Assembly: GCA_964429355.1 (NCBI GenBank)
Contig: CAYSCH010000386.1
Span: 1-8,890 of the forward strand
Direction: 5' to 3'
DNA from: JAAYAY01 sp964429355
GTDB lineage: Bacteria > Planctomycetota > Planctomycetia > Pirellulales > Thermoguttaceae
Length of the DNA stretch: 8,890 bases
Positions within the stretch are counted from its first letter, which is position 1. The number at the start of each line of letters is the position of its first letter. Below the pieces are notes generated by a model that was given only the letters and a program-made list of their open reading frames with translations, searched no databases and was not told where the DNA came from. The position numbers were made by a program, and so were the translations under genes. Of this stretch, positions 1 to 4,939 are shown piece after piece.

Positions 1-172
1 GCTCGGACAGCGTCCATCCGTTCCGAGTGCAGAGCGACTCGCAGTCCTCCTTCTGTCGAGGAATGCTAGTGTTGTCCCGCTGGCCCTCGCCGGACGTCCG
101 GCAGTAGCCTACTGCCTTGATGGTTTCGGGCTTTTCGGTTTGGGATTTCTTGGTATGATTTTTGGTAGCCAT
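1..172 (-). CDS. Serine site-specific recombinase, N-terminal part (probable integrase)
   Basis: Only the first 57 codons are inside the window and the rest runs off the left edge. After a lysine-rich leader of about 19 residues, the resolvase/invertase N-terminal signature begins: residues 21-27 read VGYCRTS, with R25 and the nucleophile candidate S27, followed by S36-I-P-R39-Q40 and a conserved-looking G52-W53. This pattern is typical of serine recombinases, including the large ones that integrate phages and mobile islands through a 5'-phosphoserine intermediate. The ATG has a good ribosome site, GGAGG, 8 nt upstream. The gene lies 32 bp after the 158-aa gene on the same strand and probably shares its promoter. 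Whether it is a large integrase or a small resolvase cannot be told from this fragment. The prophage context and the SIPRQ motif favour an integrase. Confidence 0.85.
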   Translation of the reverse strand, partial: MATKNHTKKSQTEKPETIKAVGYCRTSGEGQRDNTSIPRQKEDCESLCTRNGWTLSE

Positions 173-204
173 GACTTGAACCTCCACACAGGTTTGGGGA
201 ATGG

Positions 205-681
205 TTAGGACTGCTTGGAAGTCGCAAGCTTCTGAGCAGTCCGATTCTTTAGAACTTCCTGGATCAACGGCTGGACATTGGCCAACTCATCCGGGGACAG
301 TCCATGCCTCTTCAACGTACCGATCAGGCCAGCCGCGAACGCGTCGCCCCAGGAATACAAGGCCGGGTCCGCAGAGGGGACACCCTTGCGGACCGATGGC
401 GACAGCACACCGTGCTTATAGTGGAACCACACCATTTGATCGCCGACGCCCATTACTACTCCGATGTCGGGACGGCGGAAGTTCCGATCTTCCTTGCCGA
501 CAATGGCCGCGAATCGTTCGAGAGCCTTCTTCGCGTTGACGATCGTTGCGGAGTCTGCCTCTTCAAACATGCTGCTCAGGCACTCGGCTTCGGTTGCCAG
601 CCGCATCTCGCCGCCCTGGCTAACTACTAAATATGGCGTCTTGCGAAAGCACTTCTTTAGGGTTTCGTATTGGCTGCTCAT
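205..681 (-). CDS. 158-aa protein resembling the C-terminal part of a PfkB-family sugar kinase
   Basis: I chose the ATG at 681 because GAGGAA lies 6 nt upstream; the frame is open further, to 747, but without such a site. Residues 73-80 (IGVVMGVG), a following strand-rich part and residues 112-120 (GDAFAAGLI) resemble in spacing and sequence the end of ribokinase/PfkB proteins, where GAGDAFAAG carries the catalytic aspartate. Here D113 is kept, but the preceding anion-hole residues read Y-S-W-G instead of T-G-A-G. The protein is half the usual length of about 300 residues and lacks the N-terminal substrate lobe. It is therefore either a repurposed or decayed kinase fragment, or an unrelated protein with a chance resemblance. 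It lies between the promoter at 721 and the recombinase. No function is assigned. The gene call is firm, the family call weak. Confidence 0.75.
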   Translation of the reverse strand: MSSQYETLKKCFRKTPYLVVSQGGEMRLATEAECLSSMFEEADSATIVNAKKALERFAAIVGKEDRNFRRPDIGVVMGVGDQMVWFHYKHGVLSPSVRKGVPSADPALYSWGDAFAAGLIGTLKRHGLSPDELANVQPLIQEVLKNRTAQKLATSKQS

Positions 682-720
682 GTTGTCTTCCTCAAAAGGG
701 GAAAGGGGTAAACGCCCGTT

Positions 721-749
721 ATTATAGGCCCTCAGGCCTTTCCCCAAAA
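721..749 (-). promoter_or_regulatory. Candidate promoter with perfect TATAAT, within a palindrome
   Basis: Read on the minus strand, 726-721 is a perfect TATAAT. The region 17 bp upstream (749-744) reads TTTTGG, a poor -35, so activity may need an activator. Transcription would start near 714 and run into the 158-aa gene and the recombinase. The terminator at 783-822 insulates it from the upstream operon. A perfect 9-bp inverted repeat, GGGGAAAGG at 698-706 and CCTTTCCCC at 737-745, is centred on the -10 box and could be an operator. A smaller one, AGGCC-ctca-GGCCT at 726-739, touches the box. Confidence 0.5.
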
Positions 750-782
750 TAGGGTTTTAGGGTATCCCCCCAAAAAATCCCG

Positions 783-822
783 AAAATAAAAGACCCCAGC
801 CAAGCTATTGCCGGGCTGGGGT
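783..822 (-). terminator. Intrinsic terminator of the 88-aa/67-aa operon
   Basis: The arms ACCCCAGCC (793-801) and GGCTGGGGT (814-822) form a perfect 9-bp GC-rich stem with a 12-nt loop. On the minus strand the stem is followed at once by the T-rich run CTTTTATTTT. It begins 20 bp past the stop of the 67-aa gene. There is no T run on the plus-strand side, so it acts leftward only. Confidence 0.85.
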
Positions 823-841
823 TCAGTCCCTCGGGGTTCGG

Positions 842-1045
842 CTAATCCTCGTCGGGCGGCTGCCAGTCGGTCAGCTCTTCGCCGGTCAGCTTGAGGAAGG
901 CCTTGCGGATCAAGCCGGCTGCCCGGTCGCAGAGGTCAGCCGCAACATCCTGGCCCAGGTCTTCCATGACGCCATCAAGGCCTTCGTGGGCGTCCCACAG
1001 GCGCTTGGCGCAATCCTGAATCATGCTTTGATCGGGTTTGCTCAT
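842..1045 (-). CDS. 67-aa acidic helical hypothetical protein
   Basis: The ATG at 1045 overlaps the stop of the 88-aa gene as ATGA (1042-1045), so translation is probably coupled; a GAAGGTGAAGAA purine run precedes it. The sequence looks mostly helical, with an amphipathic stretch at residues 10-54 and an acidic tail (PPDED) at the end. Residues 41-57 (RAAGLIRKAFLKLTGEE) carry most of the basic charge. I recognise no family. It is the last gene before a strong terminator. Small acidic proteins encoded next to a DNA-binding-like protein are often regulators or partners, but here that is only inference. Confidence 0.75.
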   Translation of the reverse strand: MSKPDQSMIQDCAKRLWDAHEGLDGVMEDLGQDVAADLCDRAAGLIRKAFLKLTGEELTDWQPPDED

Positions 1046-1308
1046 TTCTTCACCTTCTCGACGATCACGTCGGTGGGCTTGGTCTGCCGGATCAGGCCCA
1101 CGGCTTCCAGCGTGCCCAGGGCTCGCCTCAAGGCCTGTTTTTGCATCGTCGGGTTGCTTTCCCGGCCCTCGGCCCCTGCGACGAAGGCGGCGTCGGCCTT
1201 GGCCGTCAGCTCGGTGAGGGTAGTGGTGCCCGTGATCGCCAGAATTGCCCGGCAGGCTGCGTCGTCGCGGGTCAGGGCCTCGGTCGATTTCGCTGCTTTC
1301 TTGGCCAT
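1042..1308 (-). CDS. 88-aa protein, possible winged-helix DNA-binding
   Basis: The ATG at 1308 is preferred over the upstream start at 1374 because GGAGAA lies 8 nt before it and the protein then begins with a typical basic MAKKAAK. Residues 12-26 and 30-46 look like two helices. Residues 55-73 (QKQALRRALGTLEAVGLIR) look like a recognition helix of the kind that ends in a Leu-x-x-x-Gly-Leu-Ile turn, followed by a beta hairpin (80-86). This order fits a small winged-helix fold, but no named family is recognised. It is the first gene of a two-gene operon with the 67-aa gene. A role as regulator of the element, or as an excision or replication accessory factor, is inference. Confidence 0.75.
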   Translation of the reverse strand: MAKKAAKSTEALTRDDAACRAILAITGTTTLTELTAKADAAFVAGAEGRESNPTMQKQALRRALGTLEAVGLIRQTKPTDVIVEKVKK

Positions 1309-1336
1309 CGCTACGTTCTCCGTTTGGAAGGTTGAT

Positions 1337-1361
1337 CGGCTGGCGGAACCCCCGCCAGCCG
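1337..1361. repeat. 10-bp perfect hairpin in the leader of the 88-aa gene
   Basis: CGGCTGGCGG (1337-1346) pairs with CCGCCAGCCG (1352-1361) around a 5-nt loop. It lies about 28 bp upstream of the ATG at 1308. No T run follows on either strand, so it is not a standard terminator. It could be an operator or an RNA leader structure. Confidence 0.55.
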
Positions 1362-1611
1362 CGATCACTATCACCGAACCACGGAGTTAGCGCCAGGCGT
1401 TGCAGGCCCGATTCGCAACATTTTCTAACCAACAGGCATCCGCCCAGTGGCAATTTCTAGACGGCCGATTTCGGGCCAATCGCCAGGATCGGGCCCCAGG
1501 GGCCGGGCGGCCGGGCAAACGCGCGAGAAACCGCGTTCTAGGGGTTTAGACACGTGGGTTTTCCAGTTCCCGGCGATGACTCGCACAAGCCCCCCATATT
1601 GAGGCGGGTGA

Positions 1612-1640
1612 TTGACAGGGTCCGGTTCTGGTGTTACACT
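1612..1640 (+). promoter_or_regulatory. Sigma-70 type promoter of the PEP-CTERM/zinc-ribbon cassette
   Basis: A perfect -35 TTGACA (1612-1617), an exact 17-bp spacer and TACACT (1635-1640, 4 of 6 matches) preceded by TG at 1632-1633 make an extended -10 promoter. Transcription would start near 1647, giving a leader of about 30 nt before the ATG at 1678. It is the best promoter in the window, and it reads away from the minus-strand operon on its left. Confidence 0.75.
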
Positions 1641-1677
1641 AATAGGCGATTCCACTCAAACACCGCAGGGTAATACC

Positions 1678-2313
1678 ATGATTGGCAAGACGTGGGTTGC
1701 TGCATTCGTGGCCGCGATGGCAATGGGCGTATGCCCTTCGCAAGCCGCGACCCTCTTCTCAGATGACTTTGAATCGGAAACTACGCCGCCGATCACGCCG
1801 GGCTACATCGCCGACTACGCTGGCTTCGCGAAATGGGATGTCGTTGGAGTCGGGGTCGACCTCGTGGGCCCGTTAGCCACTCCATCTTGGGCTACCTTTG
1901 TCGACAGCATCGTGGTTGACCTCGACGGAGTTCAGGGCAGCACCTTGGTCACGAAACAGGAGTTCCAACTTCTCCCCGGTAATGGCTACACACTGACTTT
2001 CGATCTCGGAGGGCCGTTGGGTGGGACATTTCATGACACGGTCGTCGTAGAGTTGGGCAGTGCGTTCAACGAGTCAATCACATTTGAAGGGCGACCGCTG
2101 TTTGAGACCTTCACGCGAACGATAACCGTGGCCAGCCCGACGACGGGCAGGCTGTCGTTCACGGATCTTGGAGCGGACAGCAATGGTGCCCTCTTGGACA
2201 ATGTGCGGCTTCAGAGCAATTCCGTCCCCGAACCCACGTCCCTCGTGCTCTGGTCGGGGCTGGGCATCATGGGCTTGATCGCTGGTCGACACAGGCGGAG
2301 ACAATTCGCGTAA
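1678..2313 (+). CDS. Secreted PEP-CTERM sorting-signal protein
   Basis: The protein has 211 residues. Residues 1-24 form a signal peptide (K4, a hydrophobic run to M16, probable cleavage after SQAA). Residues 25-181 look like one beta-sandwich domain opening with FSDDFESE and closing with LLDNVRL, as in many carbohydrate-binding or jelly-roll PEP-CTERM proteins. The tail is canonical: VPEPTS at 183-188, a hydrophobic helix at about 189-203 and the basic end RHRRRQFA. In known systems exosortase recognises and cleaves this tail, and the protein goes to the surface or extracellular matrix. No exosortase is in the window. I chose ATG 1678 because the signal peptide starts there and the strong promoter lies just upstream; the open frame reaches back to 1612, inside the promoter. 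The AGGG ribosome site is weak. The next gene begins 16 bp downstream. Confidence 0.92.
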   Translation: MIGKTWVAAFVAAMAMGVCPSQAATLFSDDFESETTPPITPGYIADYAGFAKWDVVGVGVDLVGPLATPSWATFVDSIVVDLDGVQGSTLVTKQEFQLLPGNGYTLTFDLGGPLGGTFHDTVVVELGSAFNESITFEGRPLFETFTRTITVASPTTGRLSFTDLGADSNGALLDNVRLQSNSVPEPTSLVLWSGLGIMGLIAGRHRRRQFA

Positions 2314-2329
2314 CGTATGGGGGGCTCCA

Positions 2330-2701
2330 GTGAATATCGCTTGCCCAAGGTGTGACGGACTTATCTCGGATGACTTGATTAACGCAGGGGACGTAGTAAA
2401 GTGTCCCTACTGTTCGGATGAGTTCCTCGCTCAGAGTCCTATTCCTGTCACTCGGAAAAAGACTCCGTGGGTTCTCTTGGTGGCAGTAGGCAGTGCTGTC
2501 ATTCCCGTACTGGCAACCGTGATTTACTTGAGGGATCCGAAAAATGCAATACTTCAGGAAATCTCACCAACTCCTCGAGTCGAAAAAACCATAGAAGAAA
2601 TCTCGTACTTGCCAATCGAGGAACGCTCGGCGGAGGAGCAGCGGAGGCTGGAGCGGTGGGCGGAGGCAGATATTTACTTCAGGTATGGTTATAAGGAATG
2701 A
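2330..2701 (+). CDS. Zinc-ribbon, single-pass membrane protein
   Basis: The start is GTG, preceded by a GGGGGG purine run. Residues 5-28 form a zinc ribbon of the C-x2-C-x16-C-x2-C type (C5, C8, C25, C28). Residues 47-67 are one transmembrane helix preceded by basic TRKK, so the ribbon should be cytoplasmic and the charged C-terminal half outside. Residues 84-115 are rich in Glu and Arg and probably helical. Short zinc-ribbon plus membrane-helix proteins are common in planctomycetes, but the function is unknown. The gene lies 16 bp after the PEP-CTERM gene and almost certainly shares its transcript. It is AT-richer than the phage genes: my count of 2521-2580 gives 25 of 60 GC, against 42 of 60 for 3241-3300 in the portal gene. 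Its stop lies one base from the stop of the convergent phage operon. Confidence 0.85.
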   Translation: MNIACPRCDGLISDDLINAGDVVKCPYCSDEFLAQSPIPVTRKKTPWVLLVAVGSAVIPVLATVIYLRDPKNAILQEISPTPRVEKTIEEISYLPIEERSAEEQRRLERWAEADIYFRYGYKE

Positions 2702-2702
2702 A

Positions 2703-2864
2703 TCACGCCGTTACCTGACCCTCAAGCGTTGGCAGCTCTGTCGGCGTCGCCCCCTTGAGGGCCGGAAGACGCCCGGCCTCCAGGTCGGAATCGATCCAGT
2801 CGCCCGGCAAAACCCAGAAGGATCCGTCAGGATCTGCCGCTTCCGGCGTGGGCAACTCGTCCAT
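2703..2864 (-). CDS. 53-aa acidic protein, last gene of the head operon
   Basis: The ATG at 2864 has GGAGAG 5 nt upstream and overlaps the end of the portal gene by 38 nt in another frame, which is typical of coupled phage genes. The product is acidic and rich in proline and glycine; residues 16-28 (FWVLPGDWIDSDL) contain all of its aromatic residues. I recognise no family. Its position directly after the portal suggests a small virion or portal-associated protein, but this is inference. It is the last gene on this strand before the convergent cassette, and no intrinsic terminator follows it. Confidence 0.7.
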   Translation of the reverse strand: MDELPTPEAADPDGSFWVLPGDWIDSDLEAGRLPALKGATPTELPTLEGQVTA

Positions 2865-4191
2865 TCAGGCTCTCCAAAATTGAATCGGCCTCCAGGCCGC
2901 CCAAGGCGTTCGTAACCATCGCCCGGATGCCCTGCTCGATAGGGCTGGTCGTCTGCAAATTCTTCCCACCCACCAATTGGCCGTCGAACGGAGCGTCCTC
3001 GGGCAGGCCCATCATCACGCGCAGCTCGTTGACGAAAATCGCCCCGTTGCTCGCCAGGATCTCCGCCCGCCTGTTGGCCATCTCCACGTCGTCGGCCACC
3101 GCGTCCTCGATGCGGACGCGAATGCCGCCGCCGAAGATTGGCGCCAGCCATTCCGTCATCGCCTCGGACATCAGCCGGATCAGCGGGTTGACGGTCCCGG
3201 CGTAAAAATGAGACATCGCCACGGCCGACGCGGCCCGGCTCCCCGGCTCGCTGCCGCCCAGGACGTAGGGCGAGGTGCCGTAGGTTTCGAGGATCCGCTT
3301 CTTCATCGCCTCGGCCGAGTCCTTCCAGTCCATCTCGGCCGGGCTGTGGCTCAGCGACTTGACGTCCTCGAACAGCCCGTCAAGAATCAACGGCTCGCCG
3401 TGGTTGTACGTGCCCGAGTACCGTTTCTTGATCGCGGCGATGACTTGCCGCTGCTGGGCGTCGGTCAGCCTCGGCCTCCCCAGCCCCTCGCCCGCGTCCT
3501 TCGCGACGATGATGGCGTGGGACGGATGGATTCCCCTGGCGAACATGCTTCGCTGGCTCGCCAGGATGTCATGGTCGTTGTTGACGGCCCCTGCGCAGGC
3601 CTGGAGCGGGCTGATGGCTCCCCACGGGTCCGCCGGGTCCGGCATGGCGAAGTACACCATGCGGTCCGCGGGGATCTCGAAGGGCTCCGTCGCCCCGGGC
3701 GGCAGGACCTTCCAGGACTCGAAGCTAGTCTTGCCGGTCCATCCCAGCACCCATGAAACGGGGATCAGGTGCAATTGCTCGGCGTCGTCGGGAAGCCACC
3801 AGTAGGCCTTGCCGGTCAGGCAGATACTCGCGACGGTGGCCCACACCAGCCCGTAGCCCGTCATCAGCTCGTTTGGATCGGCGATCAGGCGGACGATGGG
3901 GTGGTTCTCGATCGGCTCCCCGTCCTTGGCCTTGGTGATCTTCGACTTGGCGCTGCCGGTCACGACGATCGGCCGGCCGGCGATCGTGTTTGCGATGGGC
4001 CGAATCGCCGAGTAAACCCAGCTCTTGAACGCGGCGAGCTGCTGCTTGGCCGTGGCCATGCTGTTCTGGTTGCCTAACGGGGAGCCGGTCGGCCCCTGGG
4101 CCAGCATATTTGAAATACGGGCGACGGTCGCCGCCTTACACGCCTGATACGATCGCTCGGATTCGGCCATTGCCTTCGAAATTGCGTTCAC
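2827..4191 (-). CDS. Phage portal protein (HK97 type)
   Basis: At 454 residues this is a usual length for the HK97-like portal family, which forms the dodecameric ring through which DNA enters the head. Family features seen are NHPIVRLIADPNELMTG at residues 96-112, the beta part with LTGKAYWWL at 125-133 and HLIPVSWV at 141-148, DRMVYFAMPDPADPWGAISP at 176-195, and the stem and crown helices with FYAGTVNPLIRLMSEAMTEW near 329-348. The start is GTG at 4191, chosen because GGAAGGAG sits 6 nt upstream inside the preceding gene. The first 45 residues are Ala- and Ser-rich and poorly conserved in appearance, so an inner ATG (M8 or M45) cannot be excluded. In this operon the portal follows the capsid gene, against the common order. 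Confidence 0.93.
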   Translation of the reverse strand: MNAISKAMAESERSYQACKAATVARISNMLAQGPTGSPLGNQNSMATAKQQLAAFKSWVYSAIRPIANTIAGRPIVVTGSAKSKITKAKDGEPIENHPIVRLIADPNELMTGYGLVWATVASICLTGKAYWWLPDDAEQLHLIPVSWVLGWTGKTSFESWKVLPPGATEPFEIPADRMVYFAMPDPADPWGAISPLQACAGAVNNDHDILASQRSMFARGIHPSHAIIVAKDAGEGLGRPRLTDAQQRQVIAAIKKRYSGTYNHGEPLILDGLFEDVKSLSHSPAEMDWKDSAEAMKKRILETYGTSPYVLGGSEPGSRAASAVAMSHFYAGTVNPLIRLMSEAMTEWLAPIFGGGIRVRIEDAVADDVEMANRRAEILASNGAIFVNELRVMMGLPEDAPFDGQLVGGKNLQTTSPIEQGIRAMVTNALGGLEADSILESLNGRVAHAGSGRS

Positions 4192-4405
4192 TCGTCGCTC
4201 CTTCCGCGTCTGCTCTCTGGCGGCTGAGGGAAGCGCACTCGGCAGCCACGCGCTGCCTATCGCGTGCCACCACGGCCGCCAGCGAGTCGATTTCCGCCTG
4301 CATCACCGCGATTACGCGGTCCTTCGCCTCAATCTGCGACTTGAGGTCCAGGGCAATTTTTCGAAGCTTGCCGACGGTCGCATCTGTCGTCCATGGCCAC
4401 ATCAT
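4136..4405 (-). CDS. 89-aa coiled-coil protein between the 172-aa protein and the portal
   Basis: The gene starts with ATGATG; the first ATG (4405) overlaps the stop of the 172-aa gene by 4 nt and the second by 1 nt. Residues 12-68 form a continuous amphipathic helix with heptad-like Leu, Ile, Val and Ala positions, probably a coiled coil. It opens with MMWPW, and small phage proteins often start with such a Trp/Pro tag. Its end overlaps the portal start by 56 nt, and the portal ribosome site lies inside it. No family is recognised. It could be a scaffold or chaperone for head or portal assembly, since no scaffold gene is otherwise evident, but nothing proves that. Confidence 0.75.
   Translation of the reverse strand: MMWPWTTDATVGKLRKIALDLKSQIEAKDRVIAVMQAEIDSLAAVVARDRQRVAAECASLSRQRADAEGATSERNFEGNGRIRAIVSGV
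4198..4205 (-). promoter_or_regulatory. Ribosome binding site deciding the portal GTG start
   Basis: GGAAGGAG on the minus strand stands 6 nt before the GTG at 4191. It is the best Shine-Dalgarno match in the operon and is the reason for preferring this GTG over the inner ATG codons. It lies within the coding sequence of the 89-aa gene. Confidence 0.75.
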
Positions 4406-4920
4406 TCTTCCCACCCGTCCGCCCGTCCGAGTTTGTCCGCCAGCTTGTCGACGGCCTCGGCCAGCTTCAATAGGATGGCCATCTGCAAGTCGGCGGGGCT
4501 CTCGGCGTCCATGGTGAGCAACCGCTCGACAGGCTTGCCGGGCAGCTTCGCCGGGAACTCGCCGGCGACGAGCTTCGCGTGGCCGGCCTTGACGGCCTTC
4601 TGCATCCGGTCGATCCACGTCGGGACGTGCACGTCCGGGAAGTCCTCGCGGGCCGGTGGCAGCTTGAACCTCTTCTTGATCTGCTCGGCCGTGGCCTTGT
4701 GCAGCTCGTCGTGGAGCGGGTCCACGATCGAGCCCATCGCCGTCTTGGTGTCCAGCCGCAGCCTGACGCCTGGGATCGGCGTCGGCCACTTGTCGGCCAG
4801 CAGGCGGGCCTGGGGCTCCCTGATCTTGAGGAAGTCAAGCTCGCCCCGGAGGACCCTGTCCAAAGGCGCGAAAAACAAGTTGCGGTTGGCCCCTTGGACC
4901 TCGATCTCGATTACGCTCAT
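4402..4920 (-). CDS. 172-aa protein downstream of the capsid gene, unknown function
   Basis: The ATG at 4920 has AAAGGA about 6 nt upstream and starts 19 bp after the capsid stop. The protein is mixed alpha/beta: residues 1-17 look like a strand pair (SVIEIEVQG), residues 45-60 (PTPIPGVRLRLDTKT) another beta part, and the rest is largely helical and basic. The last 30 residues form an amphipathic helix (LLKLAEAVDKLADKLG) with an acidic end. I do not recognise the family. A gene placed directly after the capsid is often a decoration protein, a head-tail connector or a protease. I see no His/Ser protease pattern, so the maturation protease seems unlikely. A structural or assembly role is inferred from position only. 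Confidence 0.8.
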   Translation of the reverse strand: MSVIEIEVQGANRNLFFAPLDRVLRGELDFLKIREPQARLLADKWPTPIPGVRLRLDTKTAMGSIVDPLHDELHKATAEQIKKRFKLPPAREDFPDVHVPTWIDRMQKAVKAGHAKLVAGEFPAKLPGKPVERLLTMDAESPADLQMAILLKLAEAVDKLADKLGRADGWEE

Positions 4921-4939
4921 CGGTCTTCCTTTCTAGGGT

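Larger units (their letters stand above)
1309..1677. other. Intergenic region between divergent operons
   Basis: No convincing gene lies here. It holds the leader of the 88-aa gene with a hairpin (1337-1361), about 200 bp of GC-rich sequence without clear signals, and the plus-strand promoter at 1612-1640. A minus-strand frame at 1425-1655 carries a short VNHPPQY motif but has no ribosome site and is treated as a finding. I found no good promoter for the 88-aa gene. Confidence 0.6.

Noticed and set aside
682..747. Upstream extension of the 158-aa gene to 747
   Set aside because: The extension would run through the -10 box and the likely transcription start, while the ATG at 681 has a proper ribosome site.
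2719..2761. Inverted repeat CCCTCAAG/CTTGAGGG as terminator of the convergent operons
   Set aside because: Loop of 27 nt, no T run on either side, and it lies inside the 53-aa coding sequence.
2977..3756. Long plus-strand open frame of 259 codons opposite the portal gene
   Set aside because: It is antisense to a clear portal protein; the Arg/Pro/His-rich composition and lack of a ribosome site mark it as a GC-driven shadow.
4406..4789. Upstream extension of the 89-aa frame through the 172-aa gene
   Set aside because: The Arg/Gly-rich translation is a shadow of the 172-aa frame; the real start is the coupled ATG at 4405.
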